NCBI GenBank assembly: GCA_965250115.1
Contig: CBDFNJ010000002.1
Coordinates: forward strand, 3,658,001 to 3,722,000
Source of the DNA: CBDFHB01 sp965250115
GTDB taxonomy: Bacteria > Acidobacteriota > Vicinamibacteria > Marinacidobacterales > SMYC01
DNA: 64,000 nucleotides
Direction of reading: 5' to 3'
Shown here: piece after piece, positions 45,659 to 54,255 of the stretch
Layout of the letters: every line of letters starts with the position of its first letter
Position numbering within the stretch: position 1 is the first letter of the stretch
Made by a program: the position numbers and the translations under genes
Notes under the pieces: model-generated
What the model was told of the DNA's origin: nothing
What the model saw: the letters and a program-made list of their open reading frames with translations, nothing else
Database searches by the model: none

Positions 45659-47830
45659 CTACTTGAGGTGCCTCTCCAGGTATTCGAAGACCATCGTCCA
45701 GAGGTGGATGACCTCGTTTTGGCCTCGGATACCGTGAGTCTTGTTCGGGTAGAACATCAAGTCGAACTGCATTCTGTTCTCGATCAGAGTCTTGATGAGC
45801 TGGAACGTATTCTGCGGATGTACGTTGTCGTCCAGGCTTCCGTGAATCAGAAGCAGGCGCCCGCTGTAGTCGGACGCAGCCTCGACGGGTGAGGTCCTCT
45901 CGTAGGCTTCGGGATCCTCGTCTGGCGTTCCCATGTAGCGCTCGGTATAGATCGAATCGTAGAGATGCCAGTCCGTCACTGGAGCTCCCGCGATACCGAT
46001 CTTGAAGAGCCTGGTGTGCGTCATGTGAAACGCCGCAGTGAACCCGCCCCCGCTCCAACCCCAGATTCCCGTGCGATCGTTGTCGACGTAAGGCAGCGAC
46101 GTCAGATACTCGACCGCTACCTCGTGATCCCGGGCGGCCATAGGACCGATGTCATGGTCCGCGAGAGCAGCATACTTGTGACCCCAGATCGCCGAGCTCC
46201 GATCGTCGATTTGGGCCACGACGTAGCCTTGCTGGACGAGGAATTGATGAAAGAGGAATCGACTTCCGCCCCAGCGGTCACGGATCGTGGGGAATCCGGG
46301 CATGCCGTAGGCGTTGACGACCAATGGATACTTCCTGTCAGGCTCCTGCTCTCGCGGCTTCATGACAAGCAGGGAGACTTTGGCGCCATCGGGGGTGTCT
46401 AGAAGCAGCCTCTCGGGCGGCACGAGATCGTAGTCCCCGAGAGGCATCGCCTCATGAAAGCTCACCTCGTCACCGCTCGCGATCTCCACTAGCCTCTCGC
46501 CACGCGGATCCATCATCGAGGATCGCCTATCGAGGTAGCGGTCGGCTGTGGGACTCATTTGGATGGCGTGCGTGCCCCGACCGTCCGTCAGCCGCTCGAT
46601 GCCGGTACCGTCGAGCCTTACCTGAAACAGGTCGTCCCCGATGGGGTTGTCCCGATTGGCGGTGAAGTACACGACGTCTCGAGCCTCGTCCAGACCTTCG
46701 ATCGACGAGACTTGCCACTCGCCCGTAGTCAGAGCACGTTCGAGCTCACCGTCCCCTCGATAGAGGTAGATGTGGCGGAAACCCGTTCGCTCCGATGTCC
46801 ACAAAAAGGAGTCGCTCGCTGCGAGAAACAACAAATCGTCCGTAACGTTGACCCAATAGGGATCGGTCTCCATCAGAGCCGAACGCGAACGGCCGGTTCG
46901 AGCGTCCACATAGACGAGCTCGAGCTCGTCTTGTCCCCGATTCAAAAGCTGAACCGCCAACGTCTCCGCGTCGCGCCAGTCGATCCGGGGGATGTACTCG
47001 GCGGCTCGATCGATCCAGACGCTCCTCGCCGTCGCGACCTCCACGATTCCGACGCGGACTCTCGGGTTCGGGTCTCCCGGTTTCGGGTAGCGCTGGAAAT
47101 CTACCGTCGCCTGGCGGGATATCTGCTCGACGATGGGATAGGTCGGGACCAGCGTCTCGTCCATCTCGAGGTAAGCGATCCGCTGGCTATCGGGCGACCA
47201 GCGATAGCCCCTACGCACCGAGAGCTCCTCCTGATAGATCCAGTCGAGGTCGCCGTGCAAAATCAGCTCGCTGCCGCCAAAGGTGACGCGACGCTCTTCA
47301 CCACCGCCGATCGGCACGACCCACAAGTCGTGCTCGAAGACGAAGGCGACCGAACTCCCATCGGGCGAGAACTTCGGGTCGATTACAGCGTGCTTGCCGG
47401 GCGCCAGCGTCGTCGCCCGATTCGAGGCCAAGTTGTAGAGCACGACGCGGCCCGAGCTCGTAAGCAAAAGGGTGGAGCCATCCGGCGACCAGAGGTAGTC
47501 CGGCACGCCGAAGCGGGTGCGTCGCGTGCGCTCGCGCTCGTCGTCGGTCGCTTGGCCCGGGGACGGCGCAAACTCTCTCGAAACTTCGGTGTCCAGGAGC
47601 ACCTGGCGCTCGCCCGTCGTTACGTTATGAAGCCAAAGCTCTCGCCCGCCCGCGGCGGACAGGAAGAAGCTCAGATTCCCATCCGGGGTCCAGCGAACCT
47701 GAGTTGGGGCCGGAGACGAGAGCTCTCCACCAAAGATGGTCTCGATGGTGAGCTTCTTCGTCGACTGAGCGTCGGCCGCGGACAGACTGAAAAACAGGAG
47801 AACGAAAGCGGTGCGAATCGGCGATCGCAC
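45659..47830 (-). CDS. S9-family dipeptidyl peptidase (DPP IV-like), exported
   Basis: A 723-residue periplasmic or secreted serine exopeptidase; GTG start and signal peptide (TAFVLLFFSLSAADAQS). The N-terminal half is a beta-propeller with repeated WSPDG elements, and contains DWIYQEELSVRRGYRWSPDS, the Glu pair (EE) that binds the free N-terminus in DPP IV. The alpha/beta-hydrolase half has Ser in GIWGWSGGGF (about residue 594), Asp in HGSLDDNVHP (about 669) and His in NKTHGI (about 699). The catalytic triad is complete. The gene starts 12 bases after the DUF59 gene of the suf operon and may be read through from it. Confidence 0.94.
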   Translation of the reverse strand: MRSPIRTAFVLLFFSLSAADAQSTKKLTIETIFGGELSSPAPTQVRWTPDGNLSFFLSAAGGRELWLHNVTTGERQVLLDTEVSREFAPSPGQATDDERERTRRTRFGVPDYLWSPDGSTLLLTSSGRVVLYNLASNRATTLAPGKHAVIDPKFSPDGSSVAFVFEHDLWVVPIGGGEERRVTFGGSELILHGDLDWIYQEELSVRRGYRWSPDSQRIAYLEMDETLVPTYPIVEQISRQATVDFQRYPKPGDPNPRVRVGIVEVATARSVWIDRAAEYIPRIDWRDAETLAVQLLNRGQDELELVYVDARTGRSRSALMETDPYWVNVTDDLLFLAASDSFLWTSERTGFRHIYLYRGDGELERALTTGEWQVSSIEGLDEARDVVYFTANRDNPIGDDLFQVRLDGTGIERLTDGRGTHAIQMSPTADRYLDRRSSMMDPRGERLVEIASGDEVSFHEAMPLGDYDLVPPERLLLDTPDGAKVSLLVMKPREQEPDRKYPLVVNAYGMPGFPTIRDRWGGSRFLFHQFLVQQGYVVAQIDDRSSAIWGHKYAALADHDIGPMAARDHEVAVEYLTSLPYVDNDRTGIWGWSGGGFTAAFHMTHTRLFKIGIAGAPVTDWHLYDSIYTERYMGTPDEDPEAYERTSPVEAASDYSGRLLLIHGSLDDNVHPQNTFQLIKTLIENRMQFDLMFYPNKTHGIRGQNEVIHLWTMVFEYLERHLK

Positions 47831-47842
47831 GAGAGCCTGCCG

Positions 47843-48199
47843 TCAGAACATCCCGAGCTGAAGCCGGGCGGCTTCCGTCATCTTCTCGGGAGTCCAAACG
47901 GGCTCCCAGACGACGGTGACCTTGGCCGAGCTCACACCCTCGAGAGCCGCGATCTTGTTCTCCACTTCGGGAGGGAGCGATCCCGCGACGGGACAAGCGG
48001 GGGAGGTTAGCGTCATGTCGATCTCGACCTCGCCGCCCTCTTTGATCTCGACTTTGTAAATGAGACCGAGCTCATGAATGTCGACGGGAATCTCGGGGTC
48101 GTAGCACGTCTTCAGAGCCTCGACGACCCGCTCCTCGAGACTCGTGTCTTCCACGTTCTCTGGCACTTTCTCTGGCACTTTCTCTTGCTGATCTTCCAT
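47843..48199 (-). CDS. DUF59/MIP18-type iron-sulfur assembly factor (SufT-like)
   Basis: 118 residues from ATG 48199 with a GGAG site. After a Glu/Lys/Pro-rich leader, the DUF59 domain carries CYDPEIPVDIHELGLIYKVE, MTLTSPACPVAGSLPPEVE and VVWEPVWTPEKMTEAARLQ, the conserved Asp-Pro-Glu and Cys motif of Fe-S assembly factors. SufT-like proteins help load Fe-S clusters onto client proteins. The start lies 2 bases after the sufU stop. The C-terminal AARLQLGMF matches the family end. Confidence 0.93.
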   Translation of the reverse strand: MEDQQEKVPEKVPENVEDTSLEERVVEALKTCYDPEIPVDIHELGLIYKVEIKEGGEVEIDMTLTSPACPVAGSLPPEVENKIAALEGVSSAKVTVVWEPVWTPEKMTEAARLQLGMF

Positions 48200-48201
48200 A
48201 T

Positions 48202-48651
48202 TTACTCCGTTGATACCGCTTCCCCTTGCTCCGCAAGAGCCGCCCGCATCGTGTGCCAAGCGAGGGTGGCACACTTCACGCGCACCGGATAGTCTCGCAC
48301 ACCGGCGAAAACGGCGAGCTTGCCCAGACGTTCCGCATCCGCTGTGTCGTCCTTGCCGGTCGCAAGGTCGTGGAACGCGGTGAAGAGGGCCTCGACGTCC
48401 TTCTCGGATTTTCCCTTGAGGACTTCCGTCATCATCGAGGCGGAGGCCGTCGATATCGCGCACCCCGCACCCTGGAAGCCGACGTCCTGGATCACGCCGT
48501 TCTCATCGACGACGAGCTGGAGCGTAATGCGGTCGCCGCACAATGGATTATGTCCCTTGGCCACCCGGGAGGCATTGGGAAGCTCACGGAAATTCCTGGG
48601 CTTCTTGCTGTGATCCAGGATGACTTCCTGGTAGAGGTCTCTCAGATCCAT
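48202..48651 (-). CDS. sufU: SufU-type Fe-S scaffold/sulfur-transfer protein
   Basis: 149 residues with the three Cys of SufU/IscU: GHNPLCGDR (about residue 38), GAGCAISTAS (about 63) and VRVKCATLAW (about 128). SufU accepts sulfur from the cysteine desulfurase SufS and binds zinc. The gene lies between sufS (2-base gap) and the DUF59 gene. The VRVKCATLAWHTMRAAL end is typical of SufU rather than IscU. Confidence 0.95.
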   Translation of the reverse strand: MDLRDLYQEVILDHSKKPRNFRELPNASRVAKGHNPLCGDRITLQLVVDENGVIQDVGFQGAGCAISTASASMMTEVLKGKSEKDVEALFTAFHDLATGKDDTADAERLGKLAVFAGVRDYPVRVKCATLAWHTMRAALAEQGEAVSTE

Positions 48652-48653
48652 CG

Positions 48654-49925
48654 TCAGCCGAAAACCTCTTTAACCGTCTGAAGAGCCGCGACGAGGCGAT
48701 CGATGTCGGCGCGGTTGTTGTAGAGCGCGAGAGATGCCCGGGCGGTCGCGGGAACTCCGTAGCGGTCCATGACCGGCTGGGCACAGTGGTGCCCGGTCCG
48801 GACGGCAACGCCCTCTTGATCGAGGATCGTCCCGATGTCGTGGGGATGAACGCCCTGAAGGACGAAAGAGAGAACGCTGGCCTTGTGACGCGCTTCACCG
48901 ATGAGGCGAACCCCGGGTACCGCTCGCAGGGCTTGTGTTCCATAGTCCAAGAGCTCTTCCTCGTAAGCCGAGACGGCGTCGAGGCCGACCTCGGTCAGAT
49001 AATCCATCGCCGCGCCGAAACCCACGGCGCCCGCGATATTGGGAGTCCCGGCCTCGAAGCGGAACGGAAGACGATTATAGGTCGTCTTCTCGAAACTCAC
49101 CGAGCTAATCATGTCGCCGCCGCCCTGATAGGGGGGCATCTTTTCGAGCAGTGCCTCTTTCCCGTAGAGAATACCGATTCCAGTGGGACCGAACATCTTG
49201 TGCGCGGAGATGGTATAGAAATCGCACCCCAGGGCCGCTACGTCGATGGCTAGGTGAGGCGCGGCCTGCGCGCCGTCCACGAGAACCGGCACGTCGCGCT
49301 CGTGACAGCGCTCGACGATATTGCGGATCGGATTGATCGTACCCAAGGCGTTCGAGACGTGTCCCACAGCAACGATCTTGGTGCGAGGCCCGAGAAGTGA
49401 CTTGAAGGCCTCCATCTCGAGCTCACCCCGGTCGTCGATGGGCACGACCTTGAGCACCGCCTTCTGCTGCTCGCAGAGCATCTGCCAGGGCACGATGTTC
49501 GAGTGATGCTCCATCGTCGTGATGAGCACCTCGTCGCCCTCAGTCACATTGGCGCGGCCGTAGGTCTGGGCCACGAGGTTGATGGCTTCGGTAGTGCCGC
49601 GCACGAAGACGATCTCGCGCTCCGAAGACGCGTTCACGAACCGCTGTGCCGTCAGTCGTGCTCCTTCGTAGGCCCTCGTCGCTCGTTGGGAGAGCTCGTG
49701 CACACCTCGATGGATATTGGCGTAGTCGTGAGCGTAGAGCTCGGAGACCGCATCAATGACTCGCTGCGGCTTCTGGGCGCTGGCGGCATTGTCCAGATAT
49801 ACGAGCGGGTTCCCCTTGACGTCCTGGTGAAGCCCTGGAAAGTCCTTTCGGATGCGTTCGACGTCGAAGGCGCGTTTGCTTCCGCTCTTCGAGGCAAGAT
49901 GGGTGGAACTCGTCAAACTGCTCAT
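48654..49925 (-). CDS. sufS: Cysteine desulfurase SufS
   Basis: 423 residues from ATG 49925 behind GGAGGAGA. A PLP-dependent, group II desulfurase: PGLHQDVKGNPLVYLDNAAS at the N-terminus, TTMEHHSNIVPW, VDGAQAAPH, DFYTISAHKMFGPTGIGIL with the PLP Lys in SAHK, and the catalytic Cys in TGHHCAQPVM. It mobilises sulfur from cysteine to SufU. The open frame upstream (to 50150) overlaps sufD and is not coding. Confidence 0.96.
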   Translation of the reverse strand: MSSLTSSTHLASKSGSKRAFDVERIRKDFPGLHQDVKGNPLVYLDNAASAQKPQRVIDAVSELYAHDYANIHRGVHELSQRATRAYEGARLTAQRFVNASSEREIVFVRGTTEAINLVAQTYGRANVTEGDEVLITTMEHHSNIVPWQMLCEQQKAVLKVVPIDDRGELEMEAFKSLLGPRTKIVAVGHVSNALGTINPIRNIVERCHERDVPVLVDGAQAAPHLAIDVAALGCDFYTISAHKMFGPTGIGILYGKEALLEKMPPYQGGGDMISSVSFEKTTYNRLPFRFEAGTPNIAGAVGFGAAMDYLTEVGLDAVSAYEEELLDYGTQALRAVPGVRLIGEARHKASVLSFVLQGVHPHDIGTILDQEGVAVRTGHHCAQPVMDRYGVPATARASLALYNNRADIDRLVAALQTVKEVFG

Positions 49926-49960
49926 CGCTGTCTCCTCCAAAGACACTAGGTCCAAAGGTA

Positions 49961-51262
49961 CTAGGCCGCTTCGGCGAAGAGGATCTCGCCAAGCCTGTCG
50001 CGCACCGCGGCGATGCGAATCCGTTCGCTGATATCCGCCATGAAGGCCCGGGTCAGAATCTTCCGGGCCTGCTCGAGGTCGATGCCTCGCGACCGCAGGT
50101 AGAAAAGGGCTTCGCTGTCGAGTTGCCCAATCGTCGCACCGTGGGCGCATTTGACGTCGTCGGCATTGATCTCGAGCTGCGGGTTGGTGTTCACGAGGGC
50201 GTCTCGAGACAACAACAAGTTCCTGTTCTGTTGCTCGGAGTCCGTCTTTTGCGCATCCTCGCGGACGATGATACGCCCGTTGAAAACTCCGCTAGCCGCA
50301 TCGTCCAGAATACCTTTGTAGAGCTCACGGCTCGTGCCGTGCGGCCGTTTGTGGTCGATGACCGTGTGATGGTCCACGTGCTGGGTTCCTCGAACGACGT
50401 AGAGGCCGTTCAGCGTGACGTCGGTGCCCTCACCGTCGAGCAGGGCCCAGATATCGTTACGTGCGAGCCGAGCGCCAAGCGACAGCGAGTAGTTCGAGAG
50501 AGTCGCGTTCCGTTTCTGAACGAAGCTCGAGGTCGCGATATGAAAGGCGGCCGAGCTCTCACGCTGCACTTTGTAGTGATCGACGACCGCGCTCTCCTCC
50601 GCCCGGATTTCCGTCACCGCGTTCGTGAGATAGACCTCACCCTCCAAGCCTCCGTAAGTCTCCACGATACGAATCTGGCTCCCGGCTTCGGCGAGAACGA
50701 CGTTGACCGGATGGCTCACGATCGTCCGTTCACCCGAAACGGTCAGGAAAACCAGGTGGAGCGGCTCCTCCACGACGACATTCTTGGGAACGTGGACGAA
50801 AGCTCCATCGACTATGAAGGCCCGGTTGAGCTCGTAGAACGGCGTCTCGTCGCCGCCTTCCCTCTCGCCCAGAACGCTCTCGAGCACGTCTCCTCGATCC
50901 ACGAGAGCTCTCGCGAGCGGTTCCACGACAACGCCCTCCGGCAATTCGCCCAGGGAGGACAACTTCTCTTCGAAACGCCCGTTCACGAAGACGAGCTCGT
51001 GGCGTTTCCACTCGCCGAATCGAAGCTCTTCCAAGAGTGCCGTGGCTGGCCCACCATCGACGGGCTTCGCCGGATCGAAGGCCGTCGCGCTCAACGAAGC
51101 GACATTGGTGAAGCGCCATTCCTCTTGGTCCGTACGGGGGAAGCCCTTCTCGAGGAAACGGTCGAGCGCCGCACGCCGTGCTTGAGCAAGCCAAGGCGGC
51201 TCTCCAGAAGCCTTGCCGAACAGCTCGCGAAACTGGGACTCGTACCTTTCGATGGATTTCAT
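49961..51262 (-). CDS. sufD: SufD, Fe-S assembly complex subunit
   Basis: 433 residues. SufB/SufD beta-helix fold: FPRTDQEEWRFTNVASLSAT at the N-terminus, QHVDHHTVIDHKRPHGTSRE with the conserved His, KTDSEQQNRNLLLSRDALVN, NADDVKCAHGATIGQLDSEA and LFYLRSRGIDLEQARKILTR at the C-terminus, matching SufD. It forms the SufBCD scaffold with SufB and the SufC ATPase. It starts 13 bases after the sufC stop. Confidence 0.95.
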   Translation of the reverse strand: MKSIERYESQFRELFGKASGEPPWLAQARRAALDRFLEKGFPRTDQEEWRFTNVASLSATAFDPAKPVDGGPATALLEELRFGEWKRHELVFVNGRFEEKLSSLGELPEGVVVEPLARALVDRGDVLESVLGEREGGDETPFYELNRAFIVDGAFVHVPKNVVVEEPLHLVFLTVSGERTIVSHPVNVVLAEAGSQIRIVETYGGLEGEVYLTNAVTEIRAEESAVVDHYKVQRESSAAFHIATSSFVQKRNATLSNYSLSLGARLARNDIWALLDGEGTDVTLNGLYVVRGTQHVDHHTVIDHKRPHGTSRELYKGILDDAASGVFNGRIIVREDAQKTDSEQQNRNLLLSRDALVNTNPQLEINADDVKCAHGATIGQLDSEALFYLRSRGIDLEQARKILTRAFMADISERIRIAAVRDRLGEILFAEAA

Positions 51263-51275
51263 GACGCGACGCCGG

Positions 51276-52034
51276 TCAACTCGCTCTCGACTCGAGCCAG
51301 CCGTAACCCTCTTTCTCGAGCTTCAGGGCGAGCTCCTTGCCGCCCGATTCCACGATGCGACCGTCGAAAAGCACGTGCACGAAATCGGGAACGACGTAGT
51401 TCAGGAGCCGCTGATAGTGGGTGATGACCAGTATCGATCGCTCGGGGCTTCGCAACGAATTGACACCGTCCGCGACGGTCTTCAAGGCATCGATATCGAG
51501 CCCCGAGTCGGTCTCGTCGAGAATCGCGAACTGAGGCTCGAGAACGGCCATCTGAAAAATCTCGTTGCGCTTCTTCTCCCCGCCAGAGAAACCTTCGTTG
51601 ACGGGGCGGCTGATCAAGTCTTCGTTCATCTCGACGAGCTTGATCTTCTCTCGCACGAGCGCGAGGAAGTCCATGGCGTCGAGCTCTTCCTCACCCCGGT
51701 GTTTGCGAATCGAGTTGAGCGCGGCCTTGAGGAAATAAGTATTGTTGACGCCCGGGATCTCGACGGGGTACTGGAACGCCAGGAAAACACCCTCGCAGGC
51801 GCGATCCTCCGCGGACATCGCCAAGAGATCTTTGCCACGATAAATGACTTCGCCCTGGGTGACCTCGTAGGTGTCGCGTCCCGCCAGCACCTGGGCGAGG
51901 GTACTCTTGCCTGAGCCGTTCGGCCCCATGAGGGCGTGGACCTCACCGGGCTGGATCGTCAGGTCGATTCCGTCGAGGATTTCGTTCCCCTCCACCCTCG
52001 CGTGTAGGTTCTTGATCTCGATCGTGGCTGTCAT
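51276..52034 (-). CDS. sufC: SufC, Fe-S assembly ATPase
   Basis: 252 residues from ATG 52034; upstream extensions are non-coding. ABC-ATPase motifs: HALMGPNGSGKSTLAQVLAG (Walker A), AFQYPVEIPGVNNTYFLKAA (Q-loop region specific for SufC), NEGFSGGEKKRNEIFQMAVL (signature), FAILDETDSGLDIDALKTVA (Walker B) and the ITHYQRLLNYV His. It drives conformational change in SufBD during cluster assembly. Confidence 0.97.
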   Translation of the reverse strand: MTATIEIKNLHARVEGNEILDGIDLTIQPGEVHALMGPNGSGKSTLAQVLAGRDTYEVTQGEVIYRGKDLLAMSAEDRACEGVFLAFQYPVEIPGVNNTYFLKAALNSIRKHRGEEELDAMDFLALVREKIKLVEMNEDLISRPVNEGFSGGEKKRNEIFQMAVLEPQFAILDETDSGLDIDALKTVADGVNSLRSPERSILVITHYQRLLNYVVPDFVHVLFDGRIVESGGKELALKLEKEGYGWLESRAS

Positions 52035-52057
52035 CGTATGTTCTCTCTCGTCTCCCG

Positions 52058-53506
52058 TTACCCGACGCTGCCCTCGAGGCTGATGCCTAGAAGCTTCTGC
52101 GCCTCGACCGCGAACTCCATGGGGAGCTCTCGAAGCACTTCTTTGGCAAAGCCATTGACGATCATCGAAACCGCGTCTTCGGTCGAGACGCCGCGCTGAT
52201 TGCAATAGAAGAGCTGGTCTTCACCGATCTTCGATGTCGTCGCTTCGTGCTCCATCTGGGCGGTGGGGTTCTTCACTTCGATATAAGGAAAGGTATGCGC
52301 TCCGCATCGATCACCGATCAGAAGCGAATCGCATTGGGAATAGTTGCGCGCGTTTGCGGCGCTCTTCTGGATCTTCACTTGACCTCGATAGGTATTCTGA
52401 CCGCGTCCGGCAGAGATTCCCTTGGAGATGATCGTGCTCCGGGTGTTCTTGCCGATGTGAATCATCTTGGTGCCGGTATCGGCCTGCTGGTAGTTGTTCG
52501 TCAGGGCCACCGAATAGAACGCGCCGACGGAGTCGTCTCCGAGCAGCACACAACTGGGGTACTTCCACGTGATCGCGGAGCCCGTCTCGACCTGGGTCCA
52601 GGAGATCTTGGAGGCGACGCCGGCGCACTTGCCACGCTTCGTGACGAAGTTATAGATCCCGCCTTTACCCTCCTTGTCGCCGGGATACCAGTTCTGGACA
52701 GTCGAGTATTTGATCTCGGCCCGATCGAGAGCGACGAGCTCGACGACGGCGGCGTGGAGCTGATTCTCGTCGCGCATCGGCGCCGTACAGCCTTCCAGGT
52801 AGCTGACGTAGCTGCCTTCCTCGGCCACGATGAGCGTGCGCTCGAACTGCCCGGTCTCCGATGCGTTGATCCGAAAATAGGTCGAGAGCTCCATCGGACA
52901 TCGAACGCCCTTGGGCACGTAGACGAAGGACCCATCACTGAAGACGGCGGAGTTCAACGTGGCGAAGAAATTGTCGGTATAGGGGACGACGGTTCCCAGG
53001 TACTTCCGTACGAGATCGGGATGCTCTCGGACCGCCTCCGAAAAGCTGCAAAAGATAATGCCGAGCTCGGACAGCTTACCCTTGAACGTCGTCGCGACCG
53101 AGACGCTGTCGAAAACGGCGTCGACCGCGACGCCCGCGAGACGCCCCTGTTCCTCGAGCGAAATGCCGAGCTTCTCGTAGGTGCGACGCAGCTCGGGGTC
53201 GACCTCTTCGAGGCTCTTCGGCTTGTCTTTCTGCTGCTTCGGAGCAGAGTAGTAGCGAAGGTCCTGATAGTCGATTGGCGGATAGTGCACGTTGGGCCAA
53301 TCGGGCTCCGTCATAGTGAGCCAGTGCCGATAGGCCTTCAGACGCCACTCGAGAAGCCAGGTCGGCTCCTCCTTCTTCGCGGAGATCGTCCGAACGACAC
53401 CCTCGTTCAGCCCTTTGGGGATCGTGTCCGATTCGATCTCGGTGACGAAGCCGTACTTGTAGTCCTTGTCGACCAGCTCGTGAATTTTCTCGGTCGAGGT
53501 GCTCAT
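52058..53506 (-). CDS. sufB: SufB, Fe-S assembly scaffold
   Basis: 482 residues; AGGAG is upstream of ATG 53506. The C-terminal half has IVAEEGSYVSYLEGCTAPMR, YSTVQNWYPGDKEGKGGIYN, TKRGKCAGVASKISWTQVET and MEHEATTSKIGEDQLFYCNQ, the highly conserved SufB core with the Fe-S-linked Cys and Glu. The N-terminal third is the usual helical domain. It is the first structural gene of the suf operon, directly after the Rrf2 regulator. Confidence 0.97.
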   Translation of the reverse strand: MSTSTEKIHELVDKDYKYGFVTEIESDTIPKGLNEGVVRTISAKKEEPTWLLEWRLKAYRHWLTMTEPDWPNVHYPPIDYQDLRYYSAPKQQKDKPKSLEEVDPELRRTYEKLGISLEEQGRLAGVAVDAVFDSVSVATTFKGKLSELGIIFCSFSEAVREHPDLVRKYLGTVVPYTDNFFATLNSAVFSDGSFVYVPKGVRCPMELSTYFRINASETGQFERTLIVAEEGSYVSYLEGCTAPMRDENQLHAAVVELVALDRAEIKYSTVQNWYPGDKEGKGGIYNFVTKRGKCAGVASKISWTQVETGSAITWKYPSCVLLGDDSVGAFYSVALTNNYQQADTGTKMIHIGKNTRSTIISKGISAGRGQNTYRGQVKIQKSAANARNYSQCDSLLIGDRCGAHTFPYIEVKNPTAQMEHEATTSKIGEDQLFYCNQRGVSTEDAVSMIVNGFAKEVLRELPMEFAVEAQKLLGISLEGSVG

Positions 53507-53548
53507 GGCCAGTGATGTCTCCTATGGGTGCCTAGGGCTTATGGCTGC

Positions 53549-54022
53549 CTACCGGCTGCCTAGAGGCTGAATGACCGGCAATTGGGTCGAGCCTAGATTT
53601 TCTGTCAAGCTCGCGAAATCCTCTTCGCACATCTTCGCGATTGTGACGCCGGCCAGCATCCGGATGACTTGATCGTTCAGACGGTGCAGTGGGCTCTTGA
53701 TGTTGCAGGTATCGAATTGATCGCAGTTCCCCAGCTCGGTAACGCACTGCGTGAGTGAAAGGGGGCCGTCGACCGCCTCGATGACCCGAACGACGTCGAT
53801 AGCCGTCGCCGGGTGGGCGAGGCTATAGCCCCCCTTGGTTCCCTGTTGGGAGGCGACGATCCCTTCGCGCGCGAGCTTCTGGAGAATCTTCGCAAGCAAG
53901 TCCTGAGGCATGCCGTAGCCCGCGGCAATCTCCCGCGCACTCCACGACGTGCGGTCCCCCTGCTGGGCGAGGTGCATCAGTGCGATGAGCGCGTAGTCCA
54001 CTTTCTTCGATAACTGCAGCAT
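53549..54022 (-). CDS. Rrf2-family Fe-S-sensing transcriptional regulator (IscR/SufR-like)
   Basis: 157 residues: winged HTH (LQLSKKVDYALIALMHLAQQ, AREIAAGYGMPQDLLAKILQ, GTKGGYSLAHPATAI), then three Cys in LTQCVTELGNCDQFDTCNIK, the IscR/RsrR-like cluster ligands. Rrf2 proteins sense Fe-S status and control suf/isc genes. It is the first gene of the suf operon (about 42 bases before sufB), so autoregulation is expected. A palindromic operator candidate lies 31 bases upstream. Confidence 0.94.
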   Translation of the reverse strand: MLQLSKKVDYALIALMHLAQQGDRTSWSAREIAAGYGMPQDLLAKILQKLAREGIVASQQGTKGGYSLAHPATAIDVVRVIEAVDGPLSLTQCVTELGNCDQFDTCNIKSPLHRLNDQVIRMLAGVTIAKMCEEDFASLTENLGSTQLPVIQPLGSR

Positions 54023-54052
54023 TGACTGTTTTCCAGCGCGACGGCGCGCTCT

Positions 54053-54085
54053 TATAACTACGACTAATCTGGTCGGATATATAAT
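54053..54085 (-). promoter_or_regulatory. Candidate Rrf2 operator and promoter of the suf operon
   Basis: Upstream of the Rrf2 gene the sequence has an inverted CGAC/GTCG half-site pair (ACGACTAATCTGGTCGGATA), a type-1-like Rrf2 palindrome with A/T-rich flanks (TATAACTA on one side, TATATAAT on the other) that can supply the -10 elements. The site is 30-65 bases before the start, suited to repression of its own operon. Confidence 0.55.
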
Positions 54086-54255
54086 AGTCGCGGCCCGGCC
54101 GAGGTGTCAACCGCTAAATCACCACGTACTAAATACATAGCAATATAGGACCTTCTGGGTCCGATATATATTAGCGAGAGGAGAAGAGAGGATCAAGACG
54201 AATAAACCGCTCGGCAGAAGGCATCGAGGTTGTGCTAGGCTTCGGGCCATACGCC

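Noticed and set aside
46559..48010. 483-codon plus-strand frame opposite the S9 peptidase
   Set aside because: Low-complexity shadow; the peptidase has a full catalytic triad on the minus strand.
50123..51424. 433-codon plus-strand frame opposite sufD
   Set aside because: Antisense shadow; sufD is unambiguous.
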